Positions 11,753 to 19,893 of a stretch of DNA of 64,000 nucleotides are shown here, one piece after another (position 1 is the stretch's first letter; each line of letters begins with the position of its first letter). The stretch is from contig JAYKYS010000007.1 of NCBI GenBank assembly GCA_036924285.1, forward strand, positions 11,842,001-11,906,000. The letters run 5' to 3'. A program made the translations under genes and the position numbers. Below the pieces are notes generated by a model. It was not told where the DNA came from. It searched no databases and saw only the letters and a program-made list of their open reading frames with translations. This DNA comes from Asterella californica (taxonomy: Eukaryota; Streptophyta; Marchantiopsida; Marchantiales; Aytoniaceae).

Positions 11753-14217
11753 ATGCCTCCAAGGGTACATCCTAGGCGTCCCGGAGATCGTCATGCACCT
11801 AGAGGATGTCCGGAGGTCCCGACGGGTATGGTGAGGGTCCCAGAGAGTTTACTCCCACGATATGTCCAAGTGATGAGACTTTTAGGACCTGGAGCCGGTC
11901 ATGCTGCAGTTTTTCGATTTCTTTTTTCTGCTGCTGATGCTAGAATAGACCAAATGGCGAGGGATGTTGAGGTGATTCCAGCAGATCCAGATGTAATCCC
12001 AGAGGAGGGTGTTCTGGAGACTAATGCTGCAAACGCGGAAGGAGGAGAATTTGATGCTGATCCCGATGTCTTACACGCTCTTGGTGTCCACTCAATCTTG
12101 ACTCAGGTATACTTTTAGTCTTATGTGTTTGTTGTTTGTTATATGTTTTGAATATTGATGATGTTATCTAATTATTGGCTTTATAGGAAGCTGAGGTCGT
12201 GGAGACATTACCTACTCAAGTTCCGGACTCGCAGGCTCCTTCAGATTTGGTTCATGACTCTCATACCTTGAATGATCCAGAGACATTAGAACATGAGAAT
12301 GTACCTTCTATTGTAGTTGATCCTCTCCCCGTATATGGGTTTGTAGCACAATCGAAGCTTAGAGAGTTATTTCAGATCTTCAAAGTGAGATGCCCTCACT
12401 ATGGATGCGATCACGTCTTCCTACCTCCCATTATTTCGTCCATCCATCAGAGTTGGTCTCTGAAACTTGTTTGTCCTGATCGGCACACGTACGGATGACG
12501 ATCTACTGAGATGGAGATTTACAATAGTGTCCCTGACGTCACTCATCGACTTTATAATGCTGCATTATGTGCCGGTTTAGGGTTTTCCCAGTTAGACTCT
12601 GTGTATAGAGAGGGAGGGTTGGCCCATGTTTCCCGAAATCATTTCTTCGATTTCCAAACCGGCAAACATCGTGACGTTGGATGGGTAGAGGTAACATTGG
12701 ATCGATGGGCTAGGCTGAAGGATGAGGTACAGCGTGAAGTAATGACAAGGCATTTCCCTGACTTGAATGAGACTCTCGTAGGAGGTAAGAACCAAACACG
12801 TTTATATTTTTGACTTTTTGTTTGCTTCTCTTTGTGTGGAGTTCTACTTATGTTTGTGTTAGTGATTATTTATATCTATGCACCGATTTATGATCATTTA
12901 TATTTATTGATAAAACTCTTGCAAATATCAGGTAATTTTGTCGTGTACGCTGATCTTCGATATGATTCCACGAGGAATGGTTACAATGGTACATGTGCGT
13001 TCATCGCTGCACATGATGGGCGTGTGATTGAGATGGTGAACATGACACGCGTTGAGACAAACAACAACTCATGGCTTATCGAAGATCGAGCTTTTGAGGT
13101 TGGGATCCAGCGATTGATCGCGAGAGGCATCGTGCCTGACGAGGTGGTCCATGATGACAAGTCCTCGGTGGACGCCATATTGTTACGTCACGGGATCGTG
13201 TCTCAGAAAGACTTATGGCACAAGTGCAAGAACGTGATCGCGAGAGGCATCGTGCCTGACGAGGTGGAGCTCCAGACAAAAAAGCGAGCTCTTGACGGTG
13301 TGGAAGATGCCGAGGTGGTCGCAGACTTGGAGCTTCTCACGAAGAGGCATTTGGTGACTTGGCTCCGTACCCAAGGAGCACCGATCACTGGCAACAAGCC
13401 AGTGTTGATTCAGCGAGTGGCTCAGCTGAGAAACTTAGAGGAAGGTGGCTTGTCCCGATCTCGACGATTGATGTACCCAGAGCTATCTGAACATGGCATT
13501 GCTGACAAGCTGAAGGGTTGGATTTACACTTGTTCTCAGCTGAATGCACGGAGGACTGTAGGTCCAGGTGGTCGCTATGCTCAAGAGGAAGATGATTGCT
13601 CGATCATGTGTTTGGACATCAGGAATGCTGCTGATCATTGGGCGGGAGATCACGTGACTTGTCTCGTTCTTCAACGTCTAACAGGAATAAACAGACCATG
13701 TTGTGATGGTTTCGACTTGAACCGTCCGACAGTTGACAAGTACTATGAGAAGAGTAAGTTTTCTTCTAACATGACTGAACTACCTTCTTTTACTGAAATC
13801 TTTATGTTTTTACTGTATTTTTTTAAATTCTTTGATGTAGTTGGTATTATTCGTGATGTAGATTCACCTACACACCGAGCCATGGTCGCTTTTCTTCAGC
13901 GATCCATAACGGCTGCAAAGATGCGGTTCTACACACGAGCACGTGAGAACTATATGTCGGAGACGTTCAACTCTGTGATATGCAAGTTTGCCACTAAGAG
14001 GATACATTTCCAGAAGACACATGAGGCACGACTTGCTGCTTGTGCCATGGATTGGAACGAGAACATAGTTCGGGAGCCCATCAAGATATATGAACGTCGA
14101 CCACAACACACTTCTGTTCGTCATAGGACCACGACTACTCGAGTATTGTCTCCTCGAACGACGACATGGAAGACCGAGTTGAGAGAACGTTTGTTTGGTG
14201 AACGCGCTGCAACTTGA
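11753..14217 (+). pseudogene. Kolobok-type transposase gene, four exons, one nonsense codon
   Basis: Exons are inferred at 11753-12106, 12187-12784, 12932-13753 and 13841-14217, with GT-AG introns and consistent phase, about 716 codons. A Cys/His cluster (CPHYGC then CPDRH) lies near the middle of exon 2. The core shows YADLRYD (~residue 323), VVHDD (~389) and ENYMSETFNS (~628), candidates for a DDE triad, then CKFATKRIHF and an ARLAACAMDWNEN tail typical of Kolobok-type proteins. A SAP-like segment lies near residues 452-487. TGA at 12496-12498 (codon 222) stops exon 2, apparently replacing a conserved Trp, so this copy is probably non-autonomous. A 33-bp stretch recurs 120 bp apart (13115, 13235). 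Superfamily assignment is from remembered motifs. Confidence 0.8.
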
Positions 14218-14544
14218 CAGGTAAATACTAATGCTATGTGTACATTTATAATAATCCATGTGTAAAAGATTTAAAAAAATAGGAAATATAATATAGAGAC
14301 TTTCTGTATGTGTATATATATGGAGCTAGTATAATATTCTTATCCATGTTGTACTCACTATTATATTGTATGTTTGTCCTCCGGTGCAGAGAGAGGCCTC
14401 ATGGGACGTCCGCTACCCTTTTTTGAACTTTGCAAAGTGGAGTAACACAAGTTTCATAAAACTCTTTCTTTTGTAAACAGTTGCAAAATAAAAATTTAAA
14501 AAATCTGTTGTAATGTGTTGAAGGTTGTGGTATTATTTATCAGT

Positions 14545-14971
14545 GATATGACCTCATTTTTTCTCTTCAGTTTTGAAAATGCGTGCGAGAAGGAAAAGTA
14601 ACTTATCGTGACCTTTTTTATTTCTCTTCAGATTCGAAAACAATTTGAGAAGGGAAAGTAACTTATCGTGACCTCCTTTTTTTTCTCTTCTGTTTTGGAA
14701 AACTTTTGAGAAGGGAAAGTCACTTATCGTGACCTCCATTTTTTTCTCTTTTGTTTTGGAAAAAATTTTAGAAGGGAAACACAGTTCTCGTGACCTCCTT
14801 TCTTTTCTCTTCAGTTTCGAAAATATTTTGAGAAGGGAAACACAGTTCTCGTGACCTCCTTTTGTTTCTCAGAAGTTTCGAAAAAGTGTTGAGAAGGAAA
14901 ACACAGTTCTCGTGACCTCCTTTTTTTTCTCTTCAGTTTCGAAACAATTTTGAGAAGGGAAAGTAACTTGG
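14545..14971. repeat. 60-61 bp minisatellite, about 7 copies
   Basis: Each unit holds a pyrimidine run ending TTTCTCTTCAG, then TTYGAAAA, then GAGAAGGGAAA and CGTGACCTCC. CGTGACCT landmarks fall near 14608, 14668, 14729, 14789, 14850 and 14911. The pyrimidine-CAG parts resemble plant 3' splice sites, and the array sits directly upstream of the captured P450 exon. Confidence 0.9.
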
Positions 14972-14977
14972 GGGTAG

Positions 14978-15268
14978 GCCCAACGGGACCCCAAAAACAA
15001 AAAAGCTCCTGTCGAGTTCATTCCCGAGCGACACAAGAATCACGACGTGAATATAATCGGCAATGGTTTTAGCTTGCTCCCCTTCTCTGCGGGACAACGC
15101 GGCTGTTCAGGTATGATGCTTGGTTATATGATGGTTCAGCTTACTGTGGGCACGTTATGCCACTGCTATGACTTCTCCACCCAGAGGATCAAGGAATCAG
15201 AAGTCGATGTGCTCACGGAAAAGCCTGGCTTAGTGTCCATGCGAGCCCACGACATATTTGTGAAATAA
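14978..15268 (+). pseudogene. Captured C-terminal fragment of a cytochrome P450
   Basis: From about 14978 the frame reads AQRDPKNKKAPVEFIPERHK, matching the P450 RDP and FxPER motifs. The heme-binding loop PFSAGQRGCSG (FxxGxRxCxG) follows, then MMLGYMMVQLTVGTLCHCYDF (helix L), TEKPGL and a stop at 15266-15268. Only the last ~95 codons are present; helices A to K are absent. A full P450 is ~500 residues, so this is a gene fragment inside the transposon, with no P450 sequence elsewhere in the window. The frame opens just after GGGGTAG, a possible 3' splice site. The reading frame is unbroken, suggesting recent capture. It cannot be a working enzyme alone. Confidence 0.88.
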
Positions 15269-15768
15269 ACTCCTCGTTTATCATCTCACCTGTACAAGTA
15301 GTGGGCCTCTCCGATTCCAGTCTGCTCAGACAGACAGAATTTGCAAGCAGAACTTACTTACGTGCCTCGACATACTGTACCATATCGACCCTGGCGATTC
15401 GAATCACGGCAGAAATTAATTTACAACAACCGGATCAACTATAACTTCATGTTATGAAGTTCGTCTTTCTGATAGTAGAAACATAGCTACAGAGCTTAGA
15501 AACCTTCCACATGTGCTAGTCTAAGAATTCTTCGAGGTCCAAGAAGCTGAAAAGACAAATCCAGACTGTAAAACAGCAACTTATATTGTGTGCCAATAGA
15601 ATAAGGTTCAACTGACGTAAAGGGCCTGCCCACGGAAAGACAACGACTGTCTAAACCCAGCTAGCTGATAAAATCGATAAGCCACTCCACTTTCGCAGTA
15701 ACACATGATTGTCGAAAAAATCAGAGCACAAAGGAAACTACATACTGAACTGAATAACTACAAAATGT

Positions 15769-15816
15769 ACTTCCGATGGGATTCGAACCCATCAGGCTGG
15801 CCTCTCCAGCGGAAGT
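15769..15816 (-). other. tRNA-like mini-fold with perfect B-box
   Basis: On the minus strand, ACTTCCG (5' end) pairs with CGGAAGT (3' end) as a 7-bp acceptor-like stem. Inside are a CTGG/CCAG hairpin and a T-arm-like GATGGG/CCCATC hairpin. Its loop contains the exact pol III B-box GGTTCGAATCC. No anticodon arm is present in these 48 nt, so it is not a complete tRNA. It may be a decayed tRNA or a captured tRNA fragment. Confidence 0.5.
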
Positions 15817-15965
15817 TCACTCCCTTCCAAAGAAGAGAGGAGGCACAGACCAAGAAAATACATAAAATCTCGAAACTTGTAAAAAAATGACAGACAACCC
15901 TTCCGAAAGAAATCATTTGCAGTAACATCAAAAATATGTCTCTCTAAACAGCTGAAAACTCACGA

Positions 15966-16469
15966 CTAAGCAATATAACCAGTTATCATCTCACCAGGCA
16001 CACTCCATGTAGCCACAATGGCTTCCACAATCACGTCTGGAAGCTGGTTTCTGTCCACATATCCCATAGTCAGAGCTACAGCTCTATACACGTTGAACCG
16101 TTTGCTGCGAAGTTCAACAGCAACATAAGCATACATTGCGCAGCGAAGTAGAAGGACCTCATCCTCGAATGTGCATCGTAAGTCAGTCCGTCTAGCAGTA
16201 ACAGAACAAGCTGCAGCGAACTCCGGATAGAGCACTCGAAGCTCATTTACTGTCACCAGCAGAGGCGGTTTATTACCTGGCCTGGTAACAGTGGCCTCCA
16301 TTCCGTCCTCTGATCATAGCACCCGTTTATCCATCATAAAGCCTCCACCACAAGCAGTAAGAGTCGCTTGAGAAAGTTCGTCTTCGGAACCGTATGCTGC
16401 AAATAATTCGGAGAAGATGTCGGACACTACATCAGCCTCTGTATGCTGCTGAGTAGTAGCACGAGACAT
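15966..16469 (-). pseudogene. Second ORF of the transposon, unknown, one in-frame stop
   Basis: From ATG at 16469 the frame runs 51 codons, meets TGA just before SEDGMEATV, and continues 111 codons from the ATG at 16301 to a stop at 15966. I recognise no domain. The downstream part is well composed (FEDEVLLLRCAMYAYVAVELRSK, then VIVEAIVATWSVPGE) and looks like a folded helical protein. It runs opposite to the transposase, downstream of the P450 piece. It may be an accessory protein of the transposon or another captured host exon. Confidence 0.45.
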
Positions 16470-16720
16470 TCAGTGCTGAGAGCCAAGATATGATTCGGTG
16501 CTGAGAGCCAAGTTATGTGCTGCCACCAAAACAACTGCAACACTAAACGAGGACCTGCGGAAGACAAATCCAAGAGCCAACGACGACCTGTGAAGAATGA
16601 GTACTCATGAAGCGAAAAGAAGCGTAGCCAACTTGTCTGGACCTGCGAGACAGAAACTGAACGCTGAAGTCGTATACCGAAATCAATTATTGTCATGGAC
16701 AGGAACTCCACGACAAGCCA

Positions 16721-17040
16721 GGAGTCCAAATCGTATCGCTTAGCAAGGTCAACTCAAACACGACCTGCGGAAGAATGAAACAAGGAGTCCAAAACGTATC
16801 GCGAAGCGAGGCCGCTTCAAGGACGACCTGCGCAAGAACTCGCGAACAAGTAAAAACTCACGCTCAACGAGGACCGAAGAACCAGGAGTCAAAATCGTAT
16901 CACGAAGCGAGGCCGCTTCAACGAGGACCTGCGCAAGAACTCACGAAACAAGTATAAACTCACGCTCAACGAGGACCAAAGAACCAAGAATCCAAATCGT
17001 ATCACGAAACGAGGCCGCCTCAACGATTGCCTGCGCAAGA
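16721..17040. repeat. Subterminal ~101-bp tandem repeats of the transposon
   Basis: GGAGTCCAAAWCGTATC-type landmarks at 16721, 16784, 16885 and 16987 (spacing 63, 101, 102) mark about three and a half units. Each contains GAAGCGAGGCCGC and GACCTGCGCAAGAAC. Repeats near transposon ends often bind transposase; that role is inferred here. Confidence 0.85.
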
Positions 17041-17266
17041 ACTCGACAGGAAGTTGAAATTTGAGCGTGAAGCGAAACGACGCCGCAGAGTATCTCGCAC
17101 TCGAGCACAAGTCTGTGCTGCCGCTGTCGCGTCGGGAAGTTTCTGCGAAGTGTTCACACGCTGCCGCGTCAGGAAGCCGCTCCGGGCAAGTTTCAAATTC
17201 GCTACAGTGGCAGGCATGAAGTGACGTGGCAAGGTGGGGGGTTTATATACCCCACTTGTGGTTTAA

Positions 17267-18061
17267 GAAACTGAGAAAACGCTATTCGACGGCGACCGTT
17301 GAGTCTAATTCCCTCGTGTTAGCTTTGAATTCATTTGTTGAACCGTCTTACCACTCCGGGCTTCGTTACTCAGAAGCTCAGTTTATACAGTTTCAGATTT
17401 GGTTCTTGTCTTTTCCCAGATTCGGATTTTGTTTAAACGGTTGGGTTCAGAGTAGATGGAGCGGGGTATTTTACCAAACCGGAGGATACTATTGAGTTAA
17501 CCGAGAAATTTGCTTGATCACACCCCATTAAGTTGTTGCGTTTTATTACATTTTCACTGTGTGTTGCTTGATCACTTTTGATTACTATCGACAGTGAAAC
17601 TAGTCAATTTTTTATATTAATGATATGTGAGATTGTACACATTAGTTTTCTGAGCATGTATCTTTTAAAAATTATTTTATTGTTAAAAAACATTGAAAAT
17701 AACAACATTTAATTAAAATTAAATTAATTAAATATGAAAAAATATGAAAAATGATTAGTTTTCCTACCGATAATCAGTCAAATAAAACAAAACATTGTTA
17801 AGAAAAATATGATCACTCACGATAAACTTACTAAGGTTGTGATCCAGCAAATTTTCTAGAGTTAACTCGAAGTTCGATCTGCTTGTAGCTACAATACAAA
17901 ACAATTTCGTCACGTACAGTGAATTCGCTGGGAGAAGTCCTAACCCTAATTGAAGTTCTGATAAGGCTGGTTGAGTGCATTCATTCTCCAGCACCCTTTT
18001 GCTAGAGATGCCCTTCCGAACCGACTCACATGGACTACTCGGATCTATAATTCTAGTCTTG
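17267..18061. other. Right part of segment copy A, no gene seen
   Basis: Matches 40273-41067. AT-rich in the middle. I find no supported ORF, RNA or element. The right duplication boundary is at 18061. Confidence 0.6.
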
Positions 18062-19253
18062 TTCTTCTGCCGGTTTGAACTCCGGCACATTGTATATTAT
18101 CCCATGGCTGGTTTCAAAGCACCTTAATTGGAACATAATTACTGTTAATTTCCGAATAGTCTAAATCGGCAATTGCAGTAACGACAGAATCTTGACGCAA
18201 GTTCAGATGCACATCTTGTACCTGGTAAATAAGTCGTGAACTTGTACTTAAGCTGCTTTATGAAACACATTCTAGATCTTTGCTTCTTCGTGGAAGCTAA
18301 TCTGAAGGCTGAATGGTTTCACTTGGTAACTGTGGCAGGCGCAACTGACCCAAACAACTTGATTGCAAACATCCTGAGTCTTCCAATTGCCCAGAACGAG
18401 ACTAAGGTATACGAAGCTTTCAACGAGCTGTTGGAAGACTATCCTGAAACGGTTGCTTGGGTAGGTGAATCTGGTGGCGCTTTCAACAGTGGTGGTAGTG
18501 GAGTTACAAATGCTTACGTCATGGCCTTCTGGTGAGTTGTTCTGCTCTGAGCATACTCCAAGGTTCTCCGGGAAAACGACGTCATGTATTATCATCGTCA
18601 AGTTTGTTCATTCCTGATTAGAAGGTTTCATTAGGATGATTTGTACCTTCAAGCAAGGAACCAGTTGCAGTGCCAGAACTTTACATGTGAATATCAATAG
18701 TACTGCAGGTGTTTGAGCAACTTGAAACGACTGATCATGATCATGAGTAGCTAAGCCTTGTGGAGAATAGTGTTTGACAAGCGCTCTACACTTGATCGGT
18801 CGCTCGAATTAACTGAAGTTGAACATTATGTAGGTATCTCGATATGCTTGGAAAGGCAGCAGTGCTTAAGAATCAAGCATTCTGCAGGCAGACCTTCGTC
18901 GAAGGGTTTTACGGAATGATTGATACTTATAATTTCGTTCCCAACCCAGACTACTATGGGTACGTTGAGCTACTCCACGTTTAATCGTTTTCTCAGGATA
19001 CTTTGTTCGTGCGCAAGTCCAGATTTACCACGATTTCATGTCGAGAATAACTTCTCTTTGATAATGGAGTTCAGACTGGTTAACCGCCGCTCGGACATAT
19101 AATCGAATTATGTGTCCTGCATGTTACGTTTTTCTTTGTCGTTCTCGCTAGTACTTCCAGTCTCAATTGCAAGTGTTAATCTCTGCTAGAAAGAGATCTC
19201 TATACCATAGCCAGTGAATGCGCCACAGGTGTGTAGGGCTCTGTCGCCTGCGT

Positions 19254-19319
19254 TTCTCATACGTTGCAATCTTGCAACGTATGAGAATATTCTCTATTGC
19301 AATCTTGCAATAGAGAATA
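19254..19319. repeat. Two back-to-back perfect palindromes in an intron
   Basis: The first has arms 19254-19269 and 19272-19287 (16 bp, spacer TC). The second has arms 19288-19302 and 19305-19319 (15 bp, spacer TC). Both centres read TTGCAATCTTGCAA. They abut without a gap in the intron before heparanase exon 19376. Confidence 0.95.
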
Positions 19320-19525
19320 CTTCGGTTCTTGATTATTTATCATCCGCCTTTTCTTATCACGCGCTGTGTTTGCAGAGCCCTTTTGTGGGGCAAACTGATG
19401 GGAAAGGTAGTGTATGACGTTGCCGTCAAGGGAACCGATGAGATCAGGGCCTACGGTCACAGCAAGAGACACTCCAAGGTATTATCAGTTCTTGCATCCT
19501 CCTGCTACCCAGCTTACGTAGAGAC

Positions 19526-19796
19526 TGTTAGTTCAATAGTAGTTAGCAACTCTCACAGTCTCATCAGCGCAGAACGTTAGAGTAACGTTATTTCCAGTAA
19601 TTCAATTTAGAGGCAGGTTTGCGTACATAGACGTTGTGAGCGCGGCTCATTGTCTCCTGTCTCAGGTTCTCTTTCATGTGGTTCCCGTCGGTGATGTACG
19701 ACTCACATCTTTGGATCAGTGCAGTAAATCTCTCTTGAAATCTCTCATCTGTGTCGAGAAACAGGTTTTCTGTTTATTGCTTCCGCATTTCTGACA
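19526..19796 (+). repeat. 5' LTR of Copia element
   Basis: 271 bp, TG...CA ends, preceded by the target duplication GAGAC and followed directly by the primer binding site. No obvious TATA box beyond AT-rich stretches. Confidence 0.97.
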
Positions 19797-19808
19797 TGGT
19801 ATGAGAGC
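19797..19808 (+). other. Primer binding site
   Basis: TGGTATGAGAGC directly follows the 5' LTR. It is one base off the common plant Copia site TGGTATCAGAGC, complementary to initiator methionine tRNA. Confidence 0.85.
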
Positions 19809-19893
19809 GATGTTCTTGATTTAGATCTGCTTGCAATTGTCAAGCATCTAGCTATCAGGCATTAGCTTTTTGTGATCACAGATTTATTCCGCA

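Larger units (their letters stand above)
10747..17262. mobile_element. Kolobok-like DNA transposon, 6516 bp
   Basis: The element is bounded by TTAA on both sides (10743-10746 and 17263-17266). Its ends are inverted: ACCACAAGTGG at the left and its complement CCACTTGTGGT at the right. The aligned site in segment copy B has one TTAA (40269-40272) with nothing inserted, so boundaries are defined to the base. TTAA targets are used by the piggyBac and Kolobok superfamilies. The encoded transposase pattern fits Kolobok better (see 11753-14217). Cargo includes a P450 exon, a minisatellite, an unknown minus-strand ORF and ~101-bp subterminal repeats. Confidence 0.92.
1..18061. repeat. Segmental duplication, copy A
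   Basis: Position 1 onward matches 30294 onward in the same orientation, almost base for base, up to 18061 (copy B ends at 41067). Both copies then diverge right after a shared GGATCTATAATTCTAGTCTT. Copy A has two large extras that copy B lacks: 1101-1861 and the transposon at 10747-17262. Without them the copies are nearly equal in length (~10.8 kb). The left edge may lie outside the window. The copies differ by scattered substitutions and small indels, so the duplication is fairly recent but older than the transposon insertion, unless that element was precisely lost from B. Confidence 0.95.

Noticed and set aside
12592..13674. Minus-strand ORFs opposite the transposase
   Set aside because: They are shadows of well-supported plus-strand exons.
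16427..17232. Overlapping ORFs at the right end of the transposon
   Set aside because: They run through ~101-bp repeats in several frames; no domains seen.
10743..17266. PiggyBac as the identity of the TTAA element
   Set aside because: TTAA alone fits, but the transposase lacks the piggyBac layout I know, and its C-terminal SETFNS / KFATKRIHF pattern fits Kolobok better.
18180..18222. Extra upstream heparanase exon (LTQVQMHILYL)
   Set aside because: Vague likeness to the family, but the donor site leaves a phase that does not match the next exon.
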